A stretch of DNA of 64,000 bases, taken from CAVQBJ01 sp963724405. Lineage in GTDB: Bacteria; Actinomycetota; Thermoleophilia; Solirubrobacterales; Solirubrobacteraceae. A program made the translations under genes and the position numbers. Positions 1-8,153 of the stretch are shown here, in pieces (the stretch's first letter is position 1; each line of letters opens with the position of its first letter). The stretch covers positions 372,001-436,000 of the forward strand of contig CAVRUQ010000011.1 of assembly GCA_963724405.1 (NCBI GenBank), read 5' to 3'. The notes below the pieces were generated by a model. It was not told where the DNA came from. It saw only the letters and a list, made by a program, of their open reading frames with translations, and made no database searches.

Positions 1-51
1 GCGCGCGCTCCTGGCGCTACGCGCAGCGGACGAACGTCCGAATGTTTAGCC

Positions 52-70
52 GCGCGCAGGGCGCGCTTTA
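52..70. terminator. Short GC hairpin followed by T-run, possible terminator of an upstream gene
   Basis: GCGCGC (52-57), loop AGG, GCGCGC (61-66), followed by TTTAG. It lies ahead of the first complete gene, so it may end transcription from a gene outside the window. The stem is only 6 bp, so support is modest. Confidence 0.35.
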
Positions 71-107
71 GTTCAGCTTCAAGGCCGTCTCGCATCCTGA
101 GAGCCCT

Positions 108-1310
108 ATGAGAATCCTTCGCTCCCCCTTCATCGCGGCGCTCATCGGTGGCGCCGTCGTCGCGGCCGTGATGCTCATCGTCGGCACCGGCAACACGAAG
201 ACGACGACCGTCGTCACCCAGGCCCCGGTCGGCGCGGCGGCGAACGCCGCGGCGACGACGAGCCAGGGGCTGACCGCGCATCAGATCTACGTGCGCGACG
301 CGCCCGGCGTCGTCTACATCCGCTCGACGATCGTGCAGCAGTCCTCGTCGCCCTTCAACCTGTTCGGCGGGGGCTCCAGCTCGCAGTCGAGCCTCGCCAG
401 CGGCTCGGGCATCGTGATCGACAAGAACGGCACGATCCTCACCAACTGGCACGTCGTCCAGGGCGCCGTCAAGGTGACCGTCCAGTTCGGCACCGGCAAC
501 CAGGTCACCGCGAAGGTGATCGGCTCGGATCCCTCCGATGATCTCGCGCTGCTGCGGATCCCGACCGACGGGCTGCAGCTGACGCCCCTGACGCTCGGCG
601 ATTCCTCCGGCGTCCAGGTCGGCGATCCGACGCTGGCGATCGGCAACCCGTTCGGCCTCGACCGCACGCTCACGACCGGCGTCGTGTCGGCGCTGCAGCG
701 CTCGATCACCGCTCCCAACGGCTTCAGCATCGACAACGTCATCCAGACCGACGCGCCGATCAACCCCGGAAACTCCGGCGGCCCGCTGCTCAACGCGCAG
801 GGTCAGGTCATCGGGGTCAACTCGCAGATCGAGACCGGCGGCAGCGGCAACGGCAGCGTCGGCATCGGCTTCGCGGTCCCGATCAACACCGCCAAGCGCG
901 TCATCCCGCAGCTCGAGAAGAGCGGCAAGGTGCAGGAGGCCTATCTCGGCCTCGACACGCTCACCATCGACGGGACGCTGTCCGCGCTGAACCTCCCCGT
1001 GACCAGCGGCGCGCTCGTGCAGACCGTGCAGTCGGGCACCCCGGCCGCGAAGGCCGGCGTGCGCGGCGGCGACGTCCAGTCCACGATCGACGGGTCACCG
1101 ATCGAGCTCGGCGGCGACATCATCACGAAGGTCGATGGCAGCACAGTGGCCAGCTCGGAGGACCTCGCCGCGATCATCGGCTCGCACAAGCCGGGTGACA
1201 CCGTGACGCTGACCGTCCTCCGCGGCAAGCCGCCGACGACGCGGAACATCCGGGTGACGCTCGGGACCCGCCCGAACTCGGTCCCGAACGCCAACACGCC
1301 CGGCGGCTGA
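108..1310 (+). CDS. htrA: HtrA/DegP-type trypsin-like serine protease with PDZ domain
   Basis: Predicted membrane-anchored, extracytoplasmic quality-control protease of 400 residues. A single hydrophobic segment (about 7-26) follows a short basic N-terminus, so it is probably a signal anchor; a low-complexity A/T linker comes next. The trypsin-like domain (about 60-265) has a complete catalytic triad: His115 in TNWHVV, Asp145 in SDDLALL and Ser223 in GNSGGP. A PDZ domain (about 275-385) follows, with an insertion after AGVRGGD and the usual GDIITKVDG segment. The ATG at 108 is the first Met before the hydrophobic segment; no good Shine-Dalgarno sequence is visible. It is separated from the trp genes by 68 bases and is probably its own unit. 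Natural substrates cannot be told from sequence. Confidence 0.93.
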   Translation: MRILRSPFIAALIGGAVVAAVMLIVGTGNTKTTTVVTQAPVGAAANAAATTSQGLTAHQIYVRDAPGVVYIRSTIVQQSSSPFNLFGGGSSSQSSLASGSGIVIDKNGTILTNWHVVQGAVKVTVQFGTGNQVTAKVIGSDPSDDLALLRIPTDGLQLTPLTLGDSSGVQVGDPTLAIGNPFGLDRTLTTGVVSALQRSITAPNGFSIDNVIQTDAPINPGNSGGPLLNAQGQVIGVNSQIETGGSGNGSVGIGFAVPINTAKRVIPQLEKSGKVQEAYLGLDTLTIDGTLSALNLPVTSGALVQTVQSGTPAAKAGVRGGDVQSTIDGSPIELGGDIITKVDGSTVASSEDLAAIIGSHKPGDTVTLTVLRGKPPTTRNIRVTLGTRPNSVPNANTPGG

Positions 1311-1366
1311 CCCCGGCCGCCGGGCCGCCGCCGCGGTGCGCGGCGCGGGGAGCTCCCCGCGCCCGC

Positions 1367-1372
1367 TACCGT
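1367..1372 (+). promoter_or_regulatory. -10 hexamer TACCGT for leaderless trpF
   Basis: TACCGT lies 6 bases before the trpF ATG at 1379 and there is no Shine-Dalgarno sequence between, so transcription would start at or beside the A of the start codon. The -35 region is not recognisable. Confidence 0.55.
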
Positions 1373-1378
1373 ACGGCC

Positions 1379-2040
1379 ATGACCCGCACGCCCCGCGTGA
1401 AGATCTGCGGCCTGACCCGCGTCGAGGACGCCGAGCTGTCGGCCGAGCTCGGCGCCTGGGCGCTCGGGATGGTCTTCTACGAGCCGAGCCCCCGGCGCTG
1501 CTCGGCCGACGAGGCGCGGCGCATCAGCGCCGCGCTCCGCCGCCGCGTCCAGCTGTGCGGCGTGTTCGTGAACGCCTCGCTCGAGGAGATCGAGCGTCAG
1601 ACCGACGAGCTCGGCCTGACGCTCGTGCAGCTGCACGGTGACGAGGGCCCGTCGTTCTGCGCCGAGGTCGCCCGGCGCACGGGCGCGCAGGTCATCAAGG
1701 CGGTGCAGGTCGCCGGTCACGCCGACGTGCAGGACCTCGCCCGGTTCCACGTCGACTACCACCTCGTCGACGCCCGCTCGCGCGCGACGGCGAGGGAGGG
1801 CCTGCGCGGCGGGACCGGCGAGACGTTCGACTGGCAGCTGGTCGCCGAGCGCCAGTCGGGCGTGCCGCTCATCCTCAGCGGCGGTCTGCGGCCCGACAAC
1901 GTCGCCGAGGGCGTCGCCGCGGTCCACCCGTTCGCCGTCGACACCGCGAGCGGCACCGAGGCGGCCCCGGGACGCAAGGACCCCGACCGCCTACGCGCCT
2001 TCTTCGAGGCCGTCCACGCCCCCGTGTCCGCGGACGCGGC

Positions 2041-2044
<4 letters not shown>
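1379..2044 (+). CDS. trpF: Phosphoribosylanthranilate isomerase
   Basis: Catalyses the isomerisation of N-(5'-phosphoribosyl)anthranilate to CdRP in tryptophan synthesis. The 221-residue (beta/alpha)8 protein begins with the family signature VKICGLTR; Cys10 matches the catalytic general base and Asp131 (in HLVDARS) the general acid, followed by the phosphate-binding GGTGETFDW and LSGGLRPDNV segments and a terminal VDTASGTE. Length is typical. Its TGA (2042-2044) overlaps the trpB ATG at 2041, so translation is coupled. First gene of a trpF-trpB-trpA unit; trpC, trpD and trpE are not in this window. Confidence 0.96.
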
Positions 2045-3210
<1,166 letters not shown>

Positions 3211-3214
<4 letters not shown>

Positions 3215-4017
3215 GCGGCGAGACGGCGGTGACCGGCGCCGAGCGCCTCGCGGATGCGTTCGCCTCGGCGGCCGGGCGCGCGGCGCTCATGCCGTACCTG
3301 ATGGGCGGGTTTCCGACGCTCGCGCAGTCGCAGGCGATCGGCGCGGCGTACGTCGCGGCCGGAGCCGACGTGATCGAGCTCGGCGTCCCGTACTCGGATC
3401 CGCTCGCGGACGGGCCGGTCATCCACGAGGCGGGCACGCGCGCGCTGGCCGCGGGCGCGACCGTCGCCGGCGTGCTCGAGGTGGCCACGGCGCTCGCCGT
3501 CGACGTCCCGGTCGTGCTCATGTGCTACACGAACCTCCTGCTCGCGGTGGGATTCGAGCGCTTCGCCGCCCGCCTCGCCGATGCGGGCGTGAGCGGGCTG
3601 ATCGTCCCGGATCTGCCGCTCGAGGAGGCCCCCGAGCTGCTCGCCGCCTGCGACGAGCACGGCGTCGCGCTCGTGCCGCTCGTGGCGCCCACGACCCCGG
3701 ACGAGCGCCTCGCGGCCATCGGCGCGCGCGCCCGCGGCTTCCTCTACACGGTCTCGGTCGTCGGCACGACCGGCGAGCGGGCGGCCCTGTCCGATCGCTT
3801 CGCCGAGGTGATCGCCCGCGCCCGCGCGTGCACCACGGTGCCGGTCGCGCTCGGCTTCGGCATCAGCACGCCGGCGCACGCCCGCGAGGCGGCCGAGGCC
3901 GGGGCGGACGGGGTCATCGTGGGCACGCGCCTCGTGCGCGCGGCGGCCGAATCCGACGATCCGCCGGGCGCGGTGGGCGCGCTCGTCGCCGAACTGGCGG
4001 CGGCGCTGCGCGCCTGA
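3211..4017 (+). CDS. trpA: Tryptophan synthase alpha chain
   Basis: Cleaves indole-3-glycerol phosphate to indole, which is channelled to TrpB. The 268-residue TIM barrel shows the family landmarks: MPYLMGGFPT, the catalytic Glu in DVIELGVPYSDPLADGP (with the catalytic Asp a little later in VPDLPLEE), LVAPTTPDERL, FLYTVSVVGTTGER, and the phosphate-binding GFGIST and DGVIVGTRLV. The GTG start at 3211 overlaps the trpB stop (GTGA). Because the trpB insertion changes frame, an artificial open frame runs from trpB's start into trpA; the two are separate proteins. Confidence 0.96.
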
Positions 4018-4041
4018 GCGCGTCACGGCCCGGCCGACCGC

Positions 4042-4047
4042 TAGGAT
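4042..4047 (+). promoter_or_regulatory. -10 hexamer TAGGAT upstream of the 53-residue membrane protein
   Basis: TAGGAT ends 11 bases before the ATG at 4059, with no Shine-Dalgarno sequence. It suggests the small gene has its own leaderless or near-leaderless start although it follows trpA. Confidence 0.4.
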
Positions 4048-4058
4048 TCCCGACCGCC

Positions 4059-4220
4059 ATGGGATTCATCATCTCCCTCACCGCCGCATTCGTCGTCTGG
4101 GTCGTGCTCTGGGCGCTCGGATGGAAGGGGCAGGACGCGGCGCTCATCACGGTCACGATCGTGATCATCGCCACGGCGCTCAAGGTCCTCTCGCATTACC
4201 TGCCCGGCCGGCGCTCATAG
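4059..4220 (+). CDS. Small two-helix membrane protein, function unknown
   Basis: A 53-residue protein with two hydrophobic stretches (about 3-20 and 28-45) separated by a short GWKGQD turn, ending with basic LPGRRS, so a hairpin membrane protein with both ends probably inside. It begins 41 bases after trpA. I do not recognise a family. The ATG at 4059 is chosen because it directly precedes the first hydrophobic helix and follows a plausible -10. Composition and position argue for a real gene, but the short length leaves doubt. Confidence 0.6.
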   Translation: MGFIISLTAAFVVWVVLWALGWKGQDAALITVTIVIIATALKVLSHYLPGRRS

Positions 4221-4275
4221 CGCGGGCCACGGGGCACCATCGGCCACGCGCGCGGTTCGCGGGCCGGGCCGCGGC

Positions 4276-4281
4276 TAGAAT
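4276..4281 (+). promoter_or_regulatory. -10 hexamer TAGAAT ahead of an 8-codon leader ORF and the binding-protein gene
   Basis: TAGAAT ends 8 bases before a GTG (4290) that opens a short reading frame overlapping the lipoprotein start. The spacing matches other leaderless starts in the window. Confidence 0.45.
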
Positions 4282-4289
4282 CCGCGGCC

Positions 4290-4316
4290 GTGCGAGGCTC
4301 GATATCGCGTCGATGA
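4290..4316 (+). CDS. Possible leaderless 8-codon upstream ORF coupled to the lipoprotein gene
   Basis: GTG at 4290 begins VRGSISRR and stops at TGA 4314-4316. That stop overlaps the ATG (4313) of the lipoprotein as ATGA, the same coupling used between operon genes here. Placed 8 bases after TAGAAT, it could be the true 5' end of the mRNA, with the lipoprotein translated by reinitiation. Only position supports it; the peptide itself says nothing. Confidence 0.35.
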   Translation: MRGSISRR

Positions 4317-5563
4317 GCTCCCTGCGCCGGCTCGCCCGCGGGCGCTGGCGGGTGCTCGCGATCGCGGCGCTCGCGCCGTGGCTCGCGGCCTGCGGCACCG
4401 TCGTCAGCTCCGCGCCGCCGAGCGCCGGCCGCCAGCTGACGATCTTCTCGAGCCTGCCGCTGCAGGGCCCCGACGGGCCGGCGTCGCAGGCGATGGTCAA
4501 CGGCGAGAAGCTCGCGCTGAACCAGGCGCACGGGCACGTCGGGCGCTTCGGCGTCAGCTACTACTCGCTCGACGACTCCGATCCGACGACCGGCCTCTGG
4601 AGCCAGGGCGAGGCGTCGCAGAACGCGAAGGTGGCGGCCCAGAACAAGGGGACGATCGCGTACCTCGGCGACTACGATTCCGGCGCGACCGCCATCTCGC
4701 TGCCGCTCGTCAACGACGGCGGGATCCTCCAGATAACCCCGGCGAGCAGCTACGTCGGCCTGACGGTCGCCGAGGATGCGGGTCAGGACGAGCCGTACCG
4801 CTTCTACCCGACGAACATGCGCACCTTCGGGCGGATGGTGCCCAACGACGTCGTGCAGGGCGAGGCGGTGGCGCGCCTGATGCGCCACCTCGGAGTGCAC
4901 AGCGTGTACATCATGGGCGACCTCGATCCGTTCAACGCCTCGCTCGCCCAGATCGTCGCCTCCGACGCGCAGCAGCTCGGGATCACGGTCGCCGCCAGCG
5001 ACACGCTCGACACCTCGGCGTCCGACTACTCGGGCGAGGTCAAGAAGGTGCTCGCGACCGGGGCCGGGGCCGTCTTCTTCGCCGGCGCGGCGAACGCCGG
5101 CGTCGCCACGCTCTGGCAGCAGCTGTACGCCGCCGACGGCCAGCTGCGGCTGCTCGGCTCGAGCGCGTTCGACACCGCGACGTTCACCGCCTCGCTCGGG
5201 GACGCGGCGGTCAACACCTTCTACACGACGCCGATCCTGGCGCCGCGGATGTACCCGCCGGCCGCGCAGCGCTTCTTCGCCGCCTACCGGCGCGCGTACG
5301 GCTACCCGGCGCCGGCGAGCGCTCTCTACGGCTACGAGGCGATGGAGGCCGCGCTGTTGTCGATCGCGCGGGCCGGCGATCGCGGCGACGTGCGCTCGGC
5401 GGTCGTCGGCGCGTTCTTCGGCATCCGCGACCGCAGCTCGGTGCTCGGGCGCTACTCGATCCTCCCGACCGGTGACACGACGCTCGCCTATTACGGCGTC
5501 AACCGTGTCCTCCGGGGCGCCCCGTCGTTCTATCTGAAGATCGGCCTTCCGCCGATCGCCTGA
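4313..5563 (+). CDS. ABC-transporter solute-binding lipoprotein (branched-chain amino-acid type)
   Basis: Predicted extracytoplasmic binding protein of 416 residues, periplasmic-binding-protein type 1 fold (LivJ/LivK family). The N-terminus is a lipoprotein signal: basic SSLRRLARGRWR, hydrophobic core, lipobox LAAC with Cys27 as the lipidated residue. The mature part begins TIFSSLPLQG and contains VNGEKLALNQA, YSLDDSDPTTG and ALYGYEAMEAALL, matching the binding protein at 18622-19893 segment for segment, so the two are paralogues. No permease or ATPase gene is adjacent; it may deliver ligand to the Liv-type importer at 20-24 kb or another one. No Shine-Dalgarno sequence is evident; the start overlaps an 8-codon ORF. 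The ligand is unknown. Confidence 0.88.
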   Translation: MSSLRRLARGRWRVLAIAALAPWLAACGTVVSSAPPSAGRQLTIFSSLPLQGPDGPASQAMVNGEKLALNQAHGHVGRFGVSYYSLDDSDPTTGLWSQGEASQNAKVAAQNKGTIAYLGDYDSGATAISLPLVNDGGILQITPASSYVGLTVAEDAGQDEPYRFYPTNMRTFGRMVPNDVVQGEAVARLMRHLGVHSVYIMGDLDPFNASLAQIVASDAQQLGITVAASDTLDTSASDYSGEVKKVLATGAGAVFFAGAANAGVATLWQQLYAADGQLRLLGSSAFDTATFTASLGDAAVNTFYTTPILAPRMYPPAAQRFFAAYRRAYGYPAPASALYGYEAMEAALLSIARAGDRGDVRSAVVGAFFGIRDRSSVLGRYSILPTGDTTLAYYGVNRVLRGAPSFYLKIGLPPIA

Positions 5564-5585
5564 GCGGCCGGGTCGGTCGCCCCGC

Positions 5586-6488
5586 TCAGCGGAGCGCGGC
5601 GTCGAGCGCCTCGTCGAGCCGCGGATGGCGGAACTCGTAGCCGAGCACGAGCGGCTTGGCGGGCACGGCGCGCGCGCCGGTGGTGACGATCTCGGACATC
5701 TCGCCGTACAGCAGCTTGATCGCGAGAGCGGGCACCGGTGCGAACGCCGGGCGGTGCAGGGCGCGACCGAGAGCCCGGGAGAACGCGGCGTTGGTGACCG
5801 GCGTCGGCGCGGTCGCGTTGTACGGTCCCGACCAGCGCTCGTCCGAGAGCGCCGCGAGGGCCAGGCCGACGACGTCGTCGCGGTGAATCCAGGGCATGTA
5901 CTGGCGACCGCCGGCGACCGGGCCGCCGACGCCGAGGCGGAACGCCGGCAGCATCCTGGCCAGCGCGCCCCCGTGCGCGTCGAGGACGACGCCGGTGCGC
6001 CCCTGGGCCACCCGCACGCCGAGCTCGGTGGCCGCCTGCGCCTCGCGCTCCCACTCCACGCACACCTGCGCCAGGAAGTCGTGGCCCGGCGGGGCCTCCT
6101 CGTCGATCGGCTCGTCCCCGCGCGGGCCGTAGTACCCCACGGCGGACCCCGACACGAGCACGGACGGGCGCTGCTCGGCGGCCTGCAGCCCCTCGACGAG
6201 GTGGCGCGTGCCGAGCACCCGGCTGTCGCGGATCGCCCGCTTGCGTTCGCCGGTCCAGCGCTGCGCGACGGACTCGCCGGCGAGATGCACGACCGCGTCG
6301 CGGCCGGACAACGCCTCCGCGGGCGCCGGCTCGGTGAGCGGATCCCAGTGCGCGGCCGGCACGCCGAGCGCGTCCCGCGCGCGCTCGGGCCGGCGTGACA
6401 GGACGGTGACCTCGTCGCCGCGGGCGGTCAGCGCGGCCACCAGGCCCGTGCCGATGGTGCCGGTGGCTCCCGTGATGGTGATGCGCAT
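5586..6488 (-). CDS. TIGR01777/YfcH-type NAD(P)-dependent epimerase with DUF1731 C-terminus
   Basis: A 300-residue extended short-chain dehydrogenase. The N-terminus is a dinucleotide-binding fold, MRITITGATGTIGTGLVAAL; the family segments VVHLAGESVAQRWT, KRAIRDSRVLGTRHLVEGL, SGSAVGYYG and WIHRDDVVGL follow, and the DUF1731 region (VPALAIKLLYGEMSEIVTTGARAVP and YEFRHPRLDEAL) closes the protein. The ATG at 6488 is preceded by a strong Shine-Dalgarno GGAGG six bases away. It converges with the binding-protein gene with only 22 bases between them. The substrate for this family is not established. Confidence 0.9.
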   Translation of the reverse strand: MRITITGATGTIGTGLVAALTARGDEVTVLSRRPERARDALGVPAAHWDPLTEPAPAEALSGRDAVVHLAGESVAQRWTGERKRAIRDSRVLGTRHLVEGLQAAEQRPSVLVSGSAVGYYGPRGDEPIDEEAPPGHDFLAQVCVEWEREAQAATELGVRVAQGRTGVVLDAHGGALARMLPAFRLGVGGPVAGGRQYMPWIHRDDVVGLALAALSDERWSGPYNATAPTPVTNAAFSRALGRALHRPAFAPVPALAIKLLYGEMSEIVTTGARAVPAKPLVLGYEFRHPRLDEALDAALR

Positions 6489-6532
6489 CGATACCTCCTG
6501 TCCGCCGCCGACGGCGCCGCGGCTGCCGCTCC

Positions 6533-8008
6533 CTAGGTCGAGCCGTGCAGGCGCGCCTCGTCGGCCGAGGCGTACCCGATCTCGGGGGAGTTGACGCCGG
6601 CCAAGCCGCTCGCCCGCGCCTGCTCGGCCACGGCGCTCGCCACGGCGGGGGCGACGTCGCGATTGAACACCGAGGGGATGATGTACTCCTCGCGCAGCTC
6701 GGAGTCGGACACGATGTCGGCGATGGCGCGCGCGGCCGCGACCTTCATGTCCTCGGTGATGGAGGTCGCGCGCACGTCGAGCGCGCCGCGGAAGATGCCG
6801 GGGAAGCAGAGCACGTTGTTGATCTGGTTGGGGTAGTCCGAGCGCCCGGTGGCCATGATCCGCACGTGCTCGGCCGCCTCCTCCGGACTGACCTCCGGGG
6901 TCGGGTTCGCCATCGCGAAGACCATCGCGTCGTCGTTCATCCGCGCGAGCGCCTCGGCCGGGAGCACGCGCGCCCCCGACAGCCCGATCAGCAGGTCGAC
7001 GCCGTCGATGAGGTCGGCCGGGGCGCCCGTGCGCCGCTCGGGGTTGGTGACCTCGGCGTACCAGCGCTTGACGGCGTTCATCGAGCCGTCGAGGTAGTCC
7101 TCGCGCTCGGTGTGCACCGCCCCGCGCGAGTCGGCGCCGACGATCCTGGTCACGCCGGCCGACAGGAGGATCTTGCTCACGGCGACGCCGGCCGCGCCGA
7201 GTCCGATGACGAGCACGCTGAGGTCCTCCAGGCGCCGGCCGGTGAGCTTGACCGCGTTGAGCAGGGCGGCGAGCACGACGACGGCGGTGCCGTGCTGATC
7301 GTCGTGGAACACCGGGATGTCGAGATCGCGGATGAGCCGCTCCTCGATCTCGAAGCAGCGCGGCGCGGAGATGTCCTCGAGGTTGATCCCGCCGAAGCCG
7401 GGGGCGATCTGCGTGACCGCCTGCACGATCTCGTCGGGGTCCTTCGTGTCCAGGCAGATCGGGAAGGCGTCCACCTCGGCGAACTCCTTGAACAGGCACG
7501 CCTTGCCCTCCATGACCGGCATCGCGGCCCGGGGTCCGATGTCGCCGAGACCGAGCACCGCCGTGCCGTCGGAGACGACGGCGACCGTGTTGCGCTTGAT
7601 CGTGTACTGGAAGGCCTTGTCGGGGTCCTCGGCGATGGCGAGGCAGACGCGCGCGACGCCCGGCGTGTAGGCCATCGAGAGATCGTCGCGCGTCTTGAGC
7701 GGATGCTTGTTGTGCTGCTCGATCTTCCCGCCGACGTGCATGAGGAACGTGCGGTCGGTCGTGTCGATCACCCGCGCGGACGGGAGCGCGTCGATCGCGG
7801 CGACGATCCGGTCCCAGTGCTCCTGCCCGGACGCGTCGACGGTGATGTCCCGCACCATCCGGCCGTCGACGACCTCGACCAGGTCGACCGCCCCGATCAC
7901 GCCGCCGGCGTGCCCGATCGCGCTTGCCACCTGACCGAGCATGCCCGGCTGATCGTCGATCTCGACCCGGATGGTGAGGCTGAACTGCGCGCTGGGTGTG
8001 GCGCTCAC
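6533..8008 (-). CDS. NAD(P)-dependent malic enzyme with N-terminal ACT domain
   Basis: Oxidative decarboxylation of malate to pyruvate. The 491-residue protein starts with an ACT domain (about 8-85; FSLTIRVEIDDQPGMLGQVASAI), a ligand-sensing module. The malic-enzyme core follows: MAYTPGVARVC, NTVAVVSDGTAVLGLGDIG, metal-binding EDISAPRCFEIEERL and FHDDQHGTAVV, a Rossmann fold at VLVIGLGAAGVAVSKIL, and SDYPNQINNVLCFPGIFRGAL. I chose GTG at 8008 because AGGAG lies 8 bases upstream; translation from further upstream would add a low-complexity region. Forty-four bases separate it from the next minus gene, so the two may be co-transcribed. Cofactor preference cannot be read with certainty. Confidence 0.92.
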   Translation of the reverse strand: MSATPSAQFSLTIRVEIDDQPGMLGQVASAIGHAGGVIGAVDLVEVVDGRMVRDITVDASGQEHWDRIVAAIDALPSARVIDTTDRTFLMHVGGKIEQHNKHPLKTRDDLSMAYTPGVARVCLAIAEDPDKAFQYTIKRNTVAVVSDGTAVLGLGDIGPRAAMPVMEGKACLFKEFAEVDAFPICLDTKDPDEIVQAVTQIAPGFGGINLEDISAPRCFEIEERLIRDLDIPVFHDDQHGTAVVVLAALLNAVKLTGRRLEDLSVLVIGLGAAGVAVSKILLSAGVTRIVGADSRGAVHTEREDYLDGSMNAVKRWYAEVTNPERRTGAPADLIDGVDLLIGLSGARVLPAEALARMNDDAMVFAMANPTPEVSPEEAAEHVRIMATGRSDYPNQINNVLCFPGIFRGALDVRATSITEDMKVAAARAIADIVSDSELREEYIIPSVFNRDVAPAVASAVAEQARASGLAGVNSPEIGYASADEARLHGST

Positions 8009-8141
8009 GGGGTGTGCTCCTGGCTGGTCGCTGCCGGCGACGGGATGGCCGGGGGGGCGTGATGTTATGTGGTCGCGCGTCCGCGGGCCGCCTGGGCCTG
8101 GGCGCCACGGGCAGACGCGCACACTGCGTCGCCCCGCTCAC

Positions 8142-8147
8142 TATTGT
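8142..8147 (+). promoter_or_regulatory. -10 hexamer TATTGT for leaderless polA
   Basis: TATTGT ends 6 bases before the polA ATG at 8154; the interval GAGCTC has no Shine-Dalgarno sequence. Confidence 0.55.
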
Positions 8148-8153
8148 GAGCTC

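Noticed and set aside
32..46. SOS-box-like CGAAC near the left edge
   Set aside because: The second half-site reads GAATG rather than GTTCG; it does not match the consensus.
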